From contig CP030277.1 in the NCBI GenBank assembly GCA_003330885.1, positions 186,001 to 250,000 of the forward strand: 64,000 nt of DNA. Reading direction: 5' to 3'. A program made the translations under genes and the position numbers. Each line of letters begins with the position of its first letter. Position 1 is the first letter of the stretch. The notes beneath the pieces were generated by a model. It was not told the origin of the DNA, made no database searches, and saw only the letters and a program-made list of their open reading frames with translations. This document shows, piece by piece, positions 15,667 to 26,297 of this stretch. The DNA is from Rhodobiaceae bacterium. Lineage in GTDB: Bacteria > Pseudomonadota > Alphaproteobacteria > Parvibaculales > Parvibaculaceae.

Positions 15667-16062
15667 TTAGGCAGGCAGCCAGTCCGCCACAGGGACAAGT
15701 CGCCCCGGCAGATTGGACAGGTCACACCGCACAATATGGGGGCTGCAGCTGTAAAGGGGATATTGAGTCACCTGAAGTTGAGCCAAATCCACCAGAAAAA
15801 CGCCATTGATGCGGCCAAACCAGTCATCCCATTCGCGGAATGTCCAGGTTTCCCAGCCAGCTGGGGGGGCATTGGTCACGTCATCAACTGCTGACGGGTG
15901 AGCCGCGCAGAAGCCAACGACGCAACGTCCGGGCGCTTTGGGGTCAAGATAAGGAGCGGCTTCGCTAATCAGCTCCGGCGCGGCGCCACCATTGGTGTGC
16001 AGATGCACGCCCGACGAAATATGCCGCCCGTAGTGAAAATGGATTAGCGCTTCATCGCGCAT
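15667..16062 (-). CDS. Hypothetical protein
   Basis: A 131-aa protein I do not recognise. It has a strong start: GGAGGT lies five bases before the ATG at 16060-16062. The sequence has four Cys, several His near the N terminus (HFHYGRHISSGVHLHTNG) and many Trp in WETWTFREWDDWFGRI, but no signal peptide or membrane span. The N-terminal histidines could bind metal, which is only a guess. It lies upstream of tldD in the same direction with a 48-base gap, so the two may share a transcript. Confidence 0.68.
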   Translation of the reverse strand: MRDEALIHFHYGRHISSGVHLHTNGGAAPELISEAAPYLDPKAPGRCVVGFCAAHPSAVDDVTNAPPAGWETWTFREWDDWFGRINGVFLVDLAQLQVTQYPLYSCSPHIVRCDLSNLPGRLVPVADWLPA

Positions 16063-16537
16063 CGCCGACCTCCCTGATTTCCAGCCATTCTAGGCTGATT
16101 TGGGCATGTCGGCACCTTTTGATCCGCAGTTTCACAGGATTTCTCCTGGCGCATTGACCTGATGGGGCCAAAAGCGTGGCAAAAAGTCGCGCGAGGCACC
16201 CCCTCTGTCACATGGCTACAAGGGCGGTCTATACTAACAAGCGACTCAGGAGCCAAATGCGGCCCAGCGGATCTGCGACCGTTGAATGAGGCAAGGGGAA
16301 GACCAGCTTTGGTGTAGGGGCGTCAGCCTGGAACCGCTAAGGGGCGGATTTCCTCTTTTTTTCTCATTCGACCGCTTGCGACCTGCGGCTGATTGTGGTT
16401 TTTGACGCGAGAGATTGACCGCGAAGTGGACGTCTGGACTAAATTCCAGGGTTCAATTTGTGGAGGGGGCAGCCGGTTGTGACAAAGCACATAAAACTGG
16501 CGCCATCAGAATTTGATGTGAAGAGCGAGGCACAGAA
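16063..16537 (+). other. 475-base intergenic region upstream of the cox operon
   Basis: No convincing gene is visible. The middle holds CCGC-TAAGGG-GCGG (near 16332-16345) followed by a CT-rich run ending in seven T (to about 16368), which could end a short RNA. Further on, TTGACC (16415-16420) and CTAAAT (16439-16444) stand 18 bases apart and may be the cox promoter. The length and pattern fit a regulated leader, but I cannot prove any element. Confidence 0.35.
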
Positions 16538-17380
16538 ATGCGCGTGACGACACTTTTGGCGGCGACAGTCGTGGCTCTGGTTGCAGGGGTAGTAACCGGA
16601 TCGGCAGATATGGCATTTGCCGCGGCGGGTCAGCCGACCGATTGGGCCCTTGGATTCCAGGATTCTAGAAGTCCAGTAATGGACGACCTAGTCTGGTTCG
16701 ATAACTTCCTGCTGGTCCTGATCACAGTGATCTCGCTCTTTGTGCTGGCGTTGCTCATCATCATCATGGTGCGCTTTAACGCGAAGAAGAACCCAGAACC
16801 GTCAAAGACAACCCACAACACACTGATCGAAGTATTGTGGACCGTCGTGCCAATCATGATCCTGATCGTGGTCGCTGTGCCGTCCTTCCGCCTTCTTTAT
16901 AAGCAGATGGAAGTGCCTGAAGCCGACCTGACCATTAAGGCCATTGGCTACCAGTGGTACTGGGGCTACGAATATCCAGACCATGACGGTCTCTTCTTTG
17001 AAGCGCTGATGTTGGAAGACGATGAATTGGCAGAAGGCCAACCGCGTCTGCTTGCAACCGACACAGAAGTTGTCGTGCCGGTGAACGCTACCGTGCGTCT
17101 GCAGATCACCTCGGAAGATGTGATTCACGCTTGGGCGATCCCGTCATTCGGCGTGAAGATGGACGCAGTTCCAGGTCGTTTGAATGAGACATGGTTCCGC
17201 GCTACGGAAGTTGGCACTTATTATGGTCAATGCTCAGAGCTGTGCGGTATCCGGCATGCATATATGCCGATCACAGTGAAAGTTGTGACCCAGGAGGAAT
17301 TCGATGAATGGATCCTCTGGGCCAAAGAAGAATATGCGGCGGCTCCGTCTGCCTATGATGTGGCGGACGCTCAGCGCTAA
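16538..17380 (+). CDS. ctaC: Cytochrome c oxidase subunit II
   Basis: Subunit II receives electrons from cytochrome c through the CuA site. The 280-aa protein has a signal peptide (to about residue 29), two membrane spans (about 50-75 and 90-112), and a periplasmic cupredoxin domain. The CuA ligands are in YGQCSELCGIRHAYMPI near residue 230, and the Trp-rich GYQWYWGYEYP stretch for electron entry is present. It opens the operon ctaC-ctaD-ctaB-small ORF-ctaG-ctaE. Confidence 0.97.
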   Translation: MRVTTLLAATVVALVAGVVTGSADMAFAAAGQPTDWALGFQDSRSPVMDDLVWFDNFLLVLITVISLFVLALLIIIMVRFNAKKNPEPSKTTHNTLIEVLWTVVPIMILIVVAVPSFRLLYKQMEVPEADLTIKAIGYQWYWGYEYPDHDGLFFEALMLEDDELAEGQPRLLATDTEVVVPVNATVRLQITSEDVIHAWAIPSFGVKMDAVPGRLNETWFRATEVGTYYGQCSELCGIRHAYMPITVKVVTQEEFDEWILWAKEEYAAAPSAYDVADAQR

Positions 17381-17408
17381 CGCGATGGCAACCGCATTTG
17401 ATTTTTGA

Positions 17409-19043
<1,635 letters not shown>

Positions 19044-19054
19044 ACTCTGTATGG

Positions 19055-19082
19055 GCTGGCGCTTGGGTCTCCAAGTGCCAGC
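19055..19082. other. Strong hairpin between ctaD and ctaB
   Basis: GCTGGCGCTTGG pairs with CCAAGTGCCAGC around a GTCT loop, with one G-T wobble. No T-run follows, so this looks more like an mRNA stability or partial-stop element than a simple terminator. Confidence 0.55.
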
Positions 19083-19107
19083 TCCCCATTTTGCATAAAC
19101 GGTCCAT

Positions 19108-20058
19108 ATGTCTGACGTATCCATAGAAACAGCAAAAACCGCAGGCGCTAGTCGCCAGGAAGCTGGTACTGCCAGCGACTTTTTTGCGCTTCTGAAGCCA
19201 CGGGTGATGTCACTCGTCGTGTTCACTGGGTTTGTCGGCATTGCTGTGGCTCCGGGTACGCTGCACCCTGTGCTCGCGTTCGCAGCCTTGCTTTGCATTG
19301 CTGTTGGGGCGGGTGCCTCAGGGGCGCTGAACATGTGGTACGACGCCGACATTGACGCCCGCATGATGCGCACTGCAGAACGCCCAATTCCTCAGGGACG
19401 GGTATCGGCCGGGGAAGCACTCGGCTTTGGAGCGACCCTCTCCGTCGTCTCTGTCGTCGCAATGGGCCTCTTTGTGAACTATGTGGCCGCTGCCTTGTTG
19501 GCGATCACGATCGGGTTCTATCTCTTCATCTACACAATGTGGCTGAAACGGCGGACACCTCAGAACATCGTGATTGGTGGCGCAGCTGGTGCATTCCCTC
19601 CCATGATCGGATGGGCGGCGGTAACAGGCTCTGTATCACTGGAATCGATCATCCTCTTTCTCATCATCTTTATGTGGACACCGCCGCACTTTTGGGCGCT
19701 GGCACTTTATCGCAAGAGTGACTACGCCAGCGTTGGTGTTCCGATGCTGCCTGTTGTCGCGGGCAAGCATGAGACACGCAAGCAGATCCTCATCTATTCA
19801 GCCCTCTTGGTGCCGCTGACACTGCTGCCGGTAGCCCTTGGCTTTGCTGGCGCCATCTATGGCGCGGTAACCGCATCTGCCGGCGCGGTATTCTTGGCTC
19901 TTGCCTGGCAGATTTGGCAGGCTGGCAAGCGCGGCGACGAACCGGACAGTGACGCGCGCGCAAAACGCCTCTTCCTATTCTCAATTTTTTATCTCTTCCT
20001 GATCTTCGCACTGTTCCTGGTTGAACGCGTGCCAGGCCTCTTTCTGCCGGTGATCTAA
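19108..20058 (+). CDS. ctaB: Protoheme IX farnesyltransferase
   Basis: CtaB makes heme O from heme B by adding a farnesyl group, a step towards the heme a of the oxidase encoded here. The prenyl-diphosphate motif [19 protein letters not shown] is present near residue 80, and about nine hydrophobic spans follow. The 316-aa length is normal. It sits between ctaD and the assembly genes, 64 bases after ctaD. No ctaA (heme A synthase) is in the window. Confidence 0.96.
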   Translation: MSDVSIETAKTAGASRQEAGTASDFFALLKPRVMSLVVFTGFVGIAVAPGTLHPVLAFAALLCIAVGAGASGALNMWYDADIDARMMRTAERPIPQGRVSAGEALGFGATLSVVSVVAMGLFVNYVAAALLAITIGFYLFIYTMWLKRRTPQNIVIGGAAGAFPPMIGWAAVTGSVSLESIILFLIIFMWTPPHFWALALYRKSDYASVGVPMLPVVAGKHETRKQILIYSALLVPLTLLPVALGFAGAIYGAVTASAGAVFLALAWQIWQAGKRGDEPDSDARAKRLFLFSIFYLFLIFALFLVERVPGLFLPVI

Positions 20059-20061
20059 CCA

Positions 20062-20250
20062 ATGGCTCTTGCTCATATGGACGAAAAATCACGCCACGAG
20101 ATTGAAACACCAGTTTGGTCGGAAGACATGCTGAAGCAGCGCCGCGCGCGCGCCAAAGCAATGGCTTGGGCTTTGTTGGGGTTTATGGCGCTCGTTTTTG
20201 CTGTGACCTTGGTGAAGCTTGGCGCCAACGTCCTTGACCGTTCAATGTGA
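20062..20250 (+). CDS. Small single-span protein of the cox operon (CoxF-like)
   Basis: A 62-aa protein with a basic stretch (KQRRARAKA) followed by one hydrophobic span (about 33-52). It starts three bases after ctaB and ends 12 bases before ctaG. Small one-span proteins at this position are common in alphaproteobacterial cox operons (often called CoxF or an assembly-associated ORF). A role in oxidase assembly follows from position only. Confidence 0.75.
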   Translation: MALAHMDEKSRHEIETPVWSEDMLKQRRARAKAMAWALLGFMALVFAVTLVKLGANVLDRSM

Positions 20251-20262
20251 GGAAGTGATCGA

Positions 20263-20838
20263 ATGAGCCTTGCGACCGCAGACACAATCGAGGCGCAGCA
20301 GCGTCAGCACCGGAAAGTAGCACTCCTGCTCTCCGCGCTTGTTGTGGGTATGGTCGGCATGGCCTATGCAGCAGTGCCACTTTACGATCTGTTTTGTCGG
20401 GTTACCGGATATGGCGGCACAACGAACACAGCAGATTTTGCGCCGGTTTCTGTGATCGATCGCACCATGACCATCCGCTTTGACAGCAACATCAATCGTG
20501 GTCTTGCCTGGGAATTCAAACCTGTTGAGCTGAGCCAGGAAATCAAGGTTGGCGAGTCTGGCCTCGCCTTCTACCAGGCACGCAATCTTACTGACGAAAC
20601 GCTGGTTGGCACGGCGACCTATAATGTGACGCCACAATCAGCGGGCTACTATTTCAACAAAATTGACTGCTTTTGCTTTACCGAGCAGGTCCTGCGCCCC
20701 GGCGAAACTGTTGATATGCCGGTAACCTATTTTGTTGATCCTGAAATTGAAGACGACAAAAACCTGGATCATGTGACCACAATCACATTGTCCTATACAT
20801 TTTATCCCAAACGGGACGTCGCAAGCGCGGCGAACTAA
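20263..20838 (+). CDS. ctaG: Cytochrome c oxidase assembly protein CtaG/Cox11
   Basis: Cox11 delivers copper to CuB of subunit I. The protein has one N-terminal membrane span (about residues 25-45), then a periplasmic domain with DLFCRVTGYGGT near the start and the copper-binding KIDCFCFTEQ motif near residue 138. Length (191 aa) is normal. It lies in the operon between the small ORF and ctaE. Confidence 0.96.
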   Translation: MSLATADTIEAQQRQHRKVALLLSALVVGMVGMAYAAVPLYDLFCRVTGYGGTTNTADFAPVSVIDRTMTIRFDSNINRGLAWEFKPVELSQEIKVGESGLAFYQARNLTDETLVGTATYNVTPQSAGYYFNKIDCFCFTEQVLRPGETVDMPVTYFVDPEIEDDKNLDHVTTITLSYTFYPKRDVASAAN

Positions 20839-20844
20839 CTGACC

Positions 20845-20862
20845 GAAAGACTTTGGTCTTTC
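20845..20862. other. Short hairpin between ctaG and ctaE
   Basis: GAAAGAC-TTTG-GTCTTTC is a perfect 7-bp stem. It lies 22 bases before the ctaE start and lacks a T-run, so it is unlikely to stop transcription fully. Confidence 0.45.
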
Positions 20863-20883
20863 AAACAATGAGGATGAGGGGAC

Positions 20884-21714
20884 ATGGCAGACGCCCACGC
20901 ACCACAACATGACTACCATTTGGTAGATCCGAGCCCGTGGCCGGTCATCGGTTCGATCGCAGTTTTCATCACGGCGGTTGGCGCGATTTTCTGGATGCAC
21001 GGCGAAATGACTCCTTGGGTCATGATCGCTGGGTTTGTTGGCATCGCTTACACCATGGCTGGCTGGTGGCGCGACGTCATCATTGAAGCAGAGGGTGGTG
21101 ATCACACACCAGTTGTTCAGCTGCACCTGCGCTACGGCATGATCATGTTCATCGCGTCCGAAGTCATGTTCTTCGTTGCCTGGTTCTGGGCCTATTTCGA
21201 CGTCAGCCTTTTCCCAGGCAATGACATCATGTTCGCTCGCGCAGAAGCGACAGGAGGTGTTTGGCCACCAGTCGGCATCGAAACATTCGATCCGTGGCAC
21301 CTGCCATTCATCAACACAGTGATCCTGCTCACATCGGGTACGACGGCTACCTGGGCGCACCACGCGCTGCAGCACGGCGACCGCAAAGGTCTGAAGCAAG
21401 GCCTGTGGCTCACGGTGATCCTGGGAATGATCTTTACTGCTCTCCAAGCCTACGAATATTCCCATGCGGCATTCGGGTTCTCAAACAGCATCTATGGCGC
21501 AACCTTCTTCATGGCGACTGGTTTTCATGGCTTTCATGTCATTATCGGAACCATCTTCTTGGCTGTGTGTCTTGGACGTGCCTATAGCGGTCACTTCACT
21601 GAGAAGCACCACTTTGGCTTCGAAGCAGCTGCCTGGTACTGGCACTTTGTTGACGTGGTCTGGTTGTTCCTGTTTGTCTCAATCTATGTCTGGGGCGCTG
21701 GTCCAGCACACTGA
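20884..21714 (+). CDS. ctaE: Cytochrome c oxidase subunit III
   Basis: Subunit III stabilises the oxidase and its proton uptake. The 276-aa protein has about seven membrane spans and the conserved [14 protein letters not shown] segment with the buried Glu. [22 protein letters not shown] at the C terminus is typical. GAGGATGAGGGG before the ATG is a strong ribosome site. It ends the core oxidase genes; DUF983 and surf1 follow after 110 bases. Confidence 0.97.
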   Translation: MADAHAPQHDYHLVDPSPWPVIGSIAVFITAVGAIFWMHGEMTPWVMIAGFVGIAYTMAGWWRDVIIEAEGGDHTPVVQLHLRYGMIMFIASEVMFFVAWFWAYFDVSLFPGNDIMFARAEATGGVWPPVGIETFDPWHLPFINTVILLTSGTTATWAHHALQHGDRKGLKQGLWLTVILGMIFTALQAYEYSHAAFGFSNSIYGATFFMATGFHGFHVIIGTIFLAVCLGRAYSGHFTEKHHFGFEAAAWYWHFVDVVWLFLFVSIYVWGAGPAH

Positions 21715-21752
21715 TTAGAGACACAGAAAACTATTGGGGGGCGGCACCGCGT

Positions 21753-21768
21753 GGGCGGTTGGCCGCCC
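21753..21768 (+). terminator. Possible partial terminator after ctaE
   Basis: GGGCGG-TTGG-CCGCCC forms a perfect 6-bp stem, followed by TCTTCAATTTT. The T-run is weak, so some transcription may continue into the DUF983 and surf1 genes. Confidence 0.4.
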
Positions 21769-21824
21769 TCTTCAATTTTGGCAGAGCTATTTATGGCTTA
21801 GCCAATACGGAAAGAATGCTCTGA

Positions 21825-22199
21825 ATGGATGACAGCAGTTTTCAGCAGCAATCATCAATCACCTTAGGTCTCAAGCGCCGCTGTCCGCGTTGCGGTGAGG
21901 GCAAGCTCTATCAGAGCTTTCTGACGATTGCCGACAGATGTGATCGATGCGACTTGGACTTTTCTGAGTTTGATTCCGGCGATGGTCCAGCGGTCTTCAT
22001 CATCATGATCACGGGTTTCATAATTGTTGGGCTGGTGCTCTATGTCGAAGTGGCCTACCGCCCGGACTATTGGGTCCACGCCGTCTTGTGGCTACCCATG
22101 TCGGTAGCGCTGCCGCTGGTCTTGCTTCCTATACTCAAGGCCTGGCTCGTGGCCCAGGTTTTTCGGCACAAGGCCCATGAAGGCCGGCTGGAGGATTAG
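21825..22199 (+). CDS. DUF983 family membrane protein
   Basis: The 124-aa protein starts with two CxxC pairs (CPRCGEGKLYQSF and CDRCDLDF) that look like a zinc-ribbon, then DGPAVFIIMITGFI and two membrane spans. This is the DUF983 layout, often found beside cox assembly genes in alphaproteobacteria. Four bases separate its stop from surf1. A role in copper or heme handling is an inference from context. Confidence 0.85.
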   Translation: MDDSSFQQQSSITLGLKRRCPRCGEGKLYQSFLTIADRCDRCDLDFSEFDSGDGPAVFIIMITGFIIVGLVLYVEVAYRPDYWVHAVLWLPMSVALPLVLLPILKAWLVAQVFRHKAHEGRLED

Positions 22200-22203
22200 G
22201 TAA

Positions 22204-22941
22204 ATGCATCTCCTCGTAAACAACCCTTATTTTCGACCAAGCCTTTGGCCGACTTTGTTTTTGATTGCCTCCTTGCCCATTCTGCTCTGGCTTGGCACTT
22301 GGCAGCTTCAGAGACTGGAGTGGAAGCTTGGGTTGGTTGAGCAGATGGAGGCACGGTTAGATGCGCCAGCAATCGCCATAGAAGACGTTAATCCGGGCAA
22401 TGAGGATGAGTTTCGCCGGTATCGTGTTTCTGGCATGTTTGATGAAGCCACTGAGTTCCACTGGCTTGCCACATCAGAGGCCTATGGGATTGGCTACCTG
22501 ATCTTTAGCCCTTTTGCGCTGGAGGATGGGCGCAGGGTCATTGTGAACAGGGGATTTGTCCCATCGCCGCTGAAAGATGCAATGGCTGACAGGCTGGGCG
22601 GCAGAGAGACGTTTGAGGCCATTGCCCGCAGACCAGAAACACCAGGTTCTCTCGATGCAACCAATGACGTTACCGCTAATATCTGGTTCACAAGAGATAT
22701 TGAGGCCATGGCCGCTCTCGCCGGCGGGGGAGACTATCTCCCCATCTATCTGGAGAAAGCCGGCGATGTGGCGGAGGAGGTCTGGCCGAAACCGGGAGCT
22801 GCAAAGGTCACCCTGGTCAATAATCACCTGGACTACGCCCTGACTTGGTATGGGCTAGCGGTCGTTTTGCTCGTGATTTACCTCGTTTTTCACCGGACCC
22901 AAGGCCGGTTTGGCCAACGGGTGGAGCGCCCAATTGAGTGA
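22204..22941 (+). CDS. SURF1 family cytochrome oxidase biogenesis protein
   Basis: SURF1 helps put heme a into subunit I. The protein has an N-terminal span (about 13-32, ending LWLGTWQLQRLEWK, the family signature), a periplasmic domain, and a C-terminal span (about 212-232, preceded by NNHLDYALTWYGLA). Length 245 aa is typical. It is coupled to DUF983 and is followed by thrC. Confidence 0.94.
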   Translation: MHLLVNNPYFRPSLWPTLFLIASLPILLWLGTWQLQRLEWKLGLVEQMEARLDAPAIAIEDVNPGNEDEFRRYRVSGMFDEATEFHWLATSEAYGIGYLIFSPFALEDGRRVIVNRGFVPSPLKDAMADRLGGRETFEAIARRPETPGSLDATNDVTANIWFTRDIEAMAALAGGGDYLPIYLEKAGDVAEEVWPKPGAAKVTLVNNHLDYALTWYGLAVVLLVIYLVFHRTQGRFGQRVERPIE

Positions 22942-22995
22942 CTTGTGGCGCAGGCCCGCCACAGATAGTGTGTGGCCGAATTTCAGGAGACAGGC

Positions 22996-24399
22996 GTGAA
23001 ATATGTGAGCACCAGGGGCCAGGCCCCCGAGCTTGATTTTGAAGAAGCACTGCTGACTGGACTCGCCCGAGACGGCGGCCTCTATGTGCCTGCATCCTGG
23101 CCACGCCTGTCTCAGGACGAGATAGCGGGCTTTGCCGGGAAGTCTTATGTCGACGTTGCCCATGCGGTGATGACGCCCTTCGTGGACAGCGCCATCAGCT
23201 CTGATGGGCTGAAGACCATGTTGACGGAGGCCTATGCGTCCTTCGGGCACCGGGCGGTCACGCCGCTCAAGCAGATGGGCGACAATGATTGGCTCCTGGA
23301 GCTGTTCCACGGGCCCACGCTCGCTTTCAAAGATGTCGCCATGCAGATATTGGCGAGGCTCTTTGATCATGCACTAAAGGGCAAAGGGCGTCGTCTCACA
23401 ATTGTGGGCGCGACTTCTGGTGATACAGGGTCGGCCGCCATAGAGGCCTTCCGTGGTCGGGATGCCATCGACATTTTCATTTTGCACCCCAAAGGCCGAG
23501 TGTCGGAAGTTCAGCGGCGCCAGATGACGACGGTATTGGATGACAATGTCCATAACATCGCAGTGGATGGAAGTTTCGACGATTGCCAGGCACTCGTGAA
23601 AGCCATGTTCAATGACATGGCATTCCGCGACGAGGTTGGCCTTGCAGGTGTGAACTCGATCAATTGGGGCCGAGTGATGGCCCAGATCGTCTACTACTTC
23701 ACATCCGCCGTGGCACTGGGCGGTCCGGCCCGGCCTGTAAGCTATTCGGTTCCTACGGGGAATTTTGGTGACATTTTTGCTGGCTATGTCGCGCGCGAAA
23801 TGGGCCTGCCCATCAACAAGCTCATTGTTGCAACCAATGTGAATGATATTCTGGCCCGTGCGCTCAATACAGGCCGCTACGATGTCGGCACGGTAACGCC
23901 AACCATCAGTCCCAGCATGGACATCCAGGTGTCGAGTAACTTTGAACGCCTGCTGTTTGACGTGTGTGACAGGGACGGACCGGGTGTTGAACGCATGATG
24001 CAACAGTTGCAGCAATCCGGTGGTTTCGGCATCCCTGAGGGTGCTTTGGCAAAAGCCCGGACCTGTTTTGCCGCAGACCGGGCAGATGAGGCGGAAACCA
24101 ACGCCATGATACGCCGCGCAAACGAAACGACAGGTGAACTAGTCGATCCGCATACCGCCGTCGGTCTCGCGGTAGCAGAGCGGCATCGCGGCGACATGTC
24201 CATTCCGATGGTGACGCTGGCAACGGCGCATCCGGCCAAGTTCCCGGCAGCCGTTGAAGCGGCCAGCGGTCTCATGCCAGCCCTTCCGTCGCGCATGGCA
24301 GATCTTTTTGAGAGAGAAGAACGTCTGGACGAGTGTGCAAACGATCTCAAAATGATTGAAGATTTCATTCGGGCCCGTAGCCGTGTAGCGGCGGCCTGA
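22996..24399 (+). CDS. thrC: Threonine synthase
   Basis: ThrC converts O-phosphohomoserine to threonine using PLP. The PLP lysine lies in GPTLAFKDVAMQ, and VGATSGDTGSAA binds the phosphate. I start at GTG 22996, giving KYVSTRGQAPELDFEEALL as the N terminus, which matches the family; GGAGACAGG lies just upstream. The frame also opens eight codons earlier at 22972. The 467-aa length fits the fungal/proteobacterial long form. The partner gene thrB is at 31957. Confidence 0.95.
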   Translation: MKYVSTRGQAPELDFEEALLTGLARDGGLYVPASWPRLSQDEIAGFAGKSYVDVAHAVMTPFVDSAISSDGLKTMLTEAYASFGHRAVTPLKQMGDNDWLLELFHGPTLAFKDVAMQILARLFDHALKGKGRRLTIVGATSGDTGSAAIEAFRGRDAIDIFILHPKGRVSEVQRRQMTTVLDDNVHNIAVDGSFDDCQALVKAMFNDMAFRDEVGLAGVNSINWGRVMAQIVYYFTSAVALGGPARPVSYSVPTGNFGDIFAGYVAREMGLPINKLIVATNVNDILARALNTGRYDVGTVTPTISPSMDIQVSSNFERLLFDVCDRDGPGVERMMQQLQQSGGFGIPEGALAKARTCFAADRADEAETNAMIRRANETTGELVDPHTAVGLAVAERHRGDMSIPMVTLATAHPAKFPAAVEAASGLMPALPSRMADLFEREERLDECANDLKMIEDFIRARSRVAAA

Positions 24400-24401
24400 T
24401 C

Positions 24402-25658
24402 ATGACAGCCACTGTTTCGAAACTTTCCAATGGCATGACCGTGGTGACCGACGAGATGGCGCATCTTCAAAGCGCCTCCGTCGGCGTTTGGGTCAATGCA
24501 GGCTCCCGACATGAGGCCCTCGCAGATAACGGCATTTCCCACATGTTGGAGCATATGGCGTTCAAAGGCACCGAGCGCAGGTCTGCGCGCGCTGTTGTGG
24601 AAGAGATTGAAGCGGTGGGTGGACACCTCAACGCCCATACCACCCACGAGGCGACGGCCTATTATGTTCGGCTCTTGAAGGACGATGTGCCTTTAGGTGC
24701 AGATATTCTTGCAGACATTTTGCAGTTCTCGACTTTTGAGCCGGAAGAGGTAGAGCGCGAGCAGGGTGTTATTGTTCAAGAAATCGGGCAGGCAGCCGAT
24801 ACGCCCGATGATCTGGTTTTTGACCTCTTGCTTGAAGCGTCCTTTCCCGATCAACCACTCGGCCGATCAATCCTGGGTACTCCTGAATCTGTAAAGTCTT
24901 TTGACGGCTCGCGGCTTAAGTCCTACATGGCTTCAAAATATTCAGGTCCTCAGCTGGTTCTGGCAGGCGCGGGCGCTGTTGAGCATGCTTCGCTGAAGGC
25001 GATGGGCGAGGACCTGTTTAATGCGCTGCCAACATCAGAGATTGATGAGGCGGGCAAAGCTGAGTTTACCGCGAGCGAGCGCAGACAGGATAAAGATCTT
25101 GAGCAGGTCCACCTCACACTCGCCTTTGAAGGCGTCGACTATGCTGACCCCGACTATTACACCGCCCAGGTTTTTTCCTCGATCCTAGGCGGCGGTATGT
25201 CGTCCAGGCTCTTCCAGGAGGTTCGGGAAAAGCGGGGCCTTTGCTATTCCGTTTATTCCTTCAACTGGTCATTCGATGATACGGGGCTTTTTGGCATTTA
25301 TGCTGGAACGGCTGAAGAAGACGTGGCTGAGCTTGTGCCCGTTGTGGCGGCAGAGCTTAACCGTCTGGCTTTGGACGCATCTGAGGAAGAAGCAGGTCGG
25401 GCAAGGACGCAATTAAAGGCGGGCATGCTTATGGGGCTCGAATCATCGGCTTCCAGAGTGGAGCAGTTGGCGCGCCAGCAGATGATTTTTGGGCGGCCAT
25501 TGAGTGTTGAAGAGATCACCGAGCGGGTGGATGCCGTCGATGCCGCCGCCCTGCGGCGTTTTGCTGCGCGAATTACTGGCTCTAAACCGGCAATTGCGGC
25601 CGTTGGTCCCCTGAGCGGCCTTGAATCTTATGACCGGATCGCGGCAAGATTCACATGA
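24402..25658 (+). CDS. M16 family zinc peptidase (processing peptidase-like)
   Basis: The inverted zinc motif HMLEHMAFKGT (HxxEH) is at about residue 48, and the third ligand Glu lies in the EIEAVGGHLNA...EEVEREQGVIVQEI region. The protein is 418 aa and resembles the mitochondrial processing peptidase beta subunit, as in other alphaproteobacteria. Both M16 halves are present; the C-terminal half has the SSRLFQEVREKRGLCYSVYS stretch. Two bases separate it from thrC, a conserved arrangement. Confidence 0.93.
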   Translation: MTATVSKLSNGMTVVTDEMAHLQSASVGVWVNAGSRHEALADNGISHMLEHMAFKGTERRSARAVVEEIEAVGGHLNAHTTHEATAYYVRLLKDDVPLGADILADILQFSTFEPEEVEREQGVIVQEIGQAADTPDDLVFDLLLEASFPDQPLGRSILGTPESVKSFDGSRLKSYMASKYSGPQLVLAGAGAVEHASLKAMGEDLFNALPTSEIDEAGKAEFTASERRQDKDLEQVHLTLAFEGVDYADPDYYTAQVFSSILGGGMSSRLFQEVREKRGLCYSVYSFNWSFDDTGLFGIYAGTAEEDVAELVPVVAAELNRLALDASEEEAGRARTQLKAGMLMGLESSASRVEQLARQQMIFGRPLSVEEITERVDAVDAAALRRFAARITGSKPAIAAVGPLSGLESYDRIAARFT

Positions 25659-25709
25659 GCGATTTGGGGTCTCTGAGAGGAAGACCCTGAAGGGGACGAA
25701 CAGGGGTCT

Positions 25710-26297
25710 ATGGCGTTTCTACGATCCATAACGCGCCCGGAGGTGGCGCCGCTAGTAATCGGCACCGGAGTCTATCTTCGGGGGCCGACAATGGGCGACT
25801 ATGCCGAGTGGGCGGAATTGCGGACCCGAAGCCGCGCCTATCTCACACCATGGGAACCAACCTGGCCGCCGGATGACCTGACCAGGGCAGCTTTCCGGCG
25901 GCGCCTGCGGCGCTACATGCGCGACGTCAGAGAAGACCTTGCTTATCCCTTTTTCGTTTTCCGAGAAGGCGACGATGCATTGATTGGTGGGATGACGATC
26001 TCAAACATTCATAGAGGTGTGCAGCAGTCATGCACTTTGGGATATTGGGCAGGTGAGATTTACGCCGGCAACGGCTATACAACAGAAGCTGTTCGCGCGC
26101 TTTCTTGTTTCATCTTTGATGAGCTGCAGTTGCATCGGATACAAGCAGCTTGTCTGCCGGAAAATGAAAGGTCCCAAGCCGTCTTGAAAAAATGTGGGTT
26201 TACACAAGAGGGGATCGCCCGTGGATATCTTCGCATCAATAGTGCATGGCGGGATCATGTCGTTTTTGGTCTGCTGACAGGTGACCCGCGTCCATGA
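25710..26297 (+). CDS. GNAT-family N-acetyltransferase (RimJ/RimL type)
   Basis: The GNAT core is visible: [11 protein letters not shown], the acetyl-CoA region [21 protein letters not shown], and [13 protein letters not shown] near the C terminus. This is the RimJ/RimL layout, whose members acetylate protein N termini such as ribosomal proteins. The 195-aa length is normal. Its stop overlaps the start of the GGDEF/EAL gene (ATGA). The substrate is unknown. Confidence 0.88.
   Translation: MAFLRSITRPEVAPLVIGTGVYLRGPTMGDYAEWAELRTRSRAYLTPWEPTWPPDDLTRAAFRRRLRRYMRDVREDLAYPFFVFREGDDALIGGMTISNIHRGVQQSCTLGYWAGEIYAGNGYTTEAVRALSCFIFDELQLHRIQAACLPENERSQAVLKKCGFTQEGIARGYLRINSAWRDHVVFGLLTGDPRP

Noticed and set aside
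16044-16256. 70-aa open frame on the minus strand
   Set aside because: No ribosome site or family pattern, and it overlaps the start of the better-supported gene at 15667-16062.
20638-21465. 275-aa open frame on the minus strand
   Set aside because: It is antisense to ctaG and ctaE, both certain from active-site residues.
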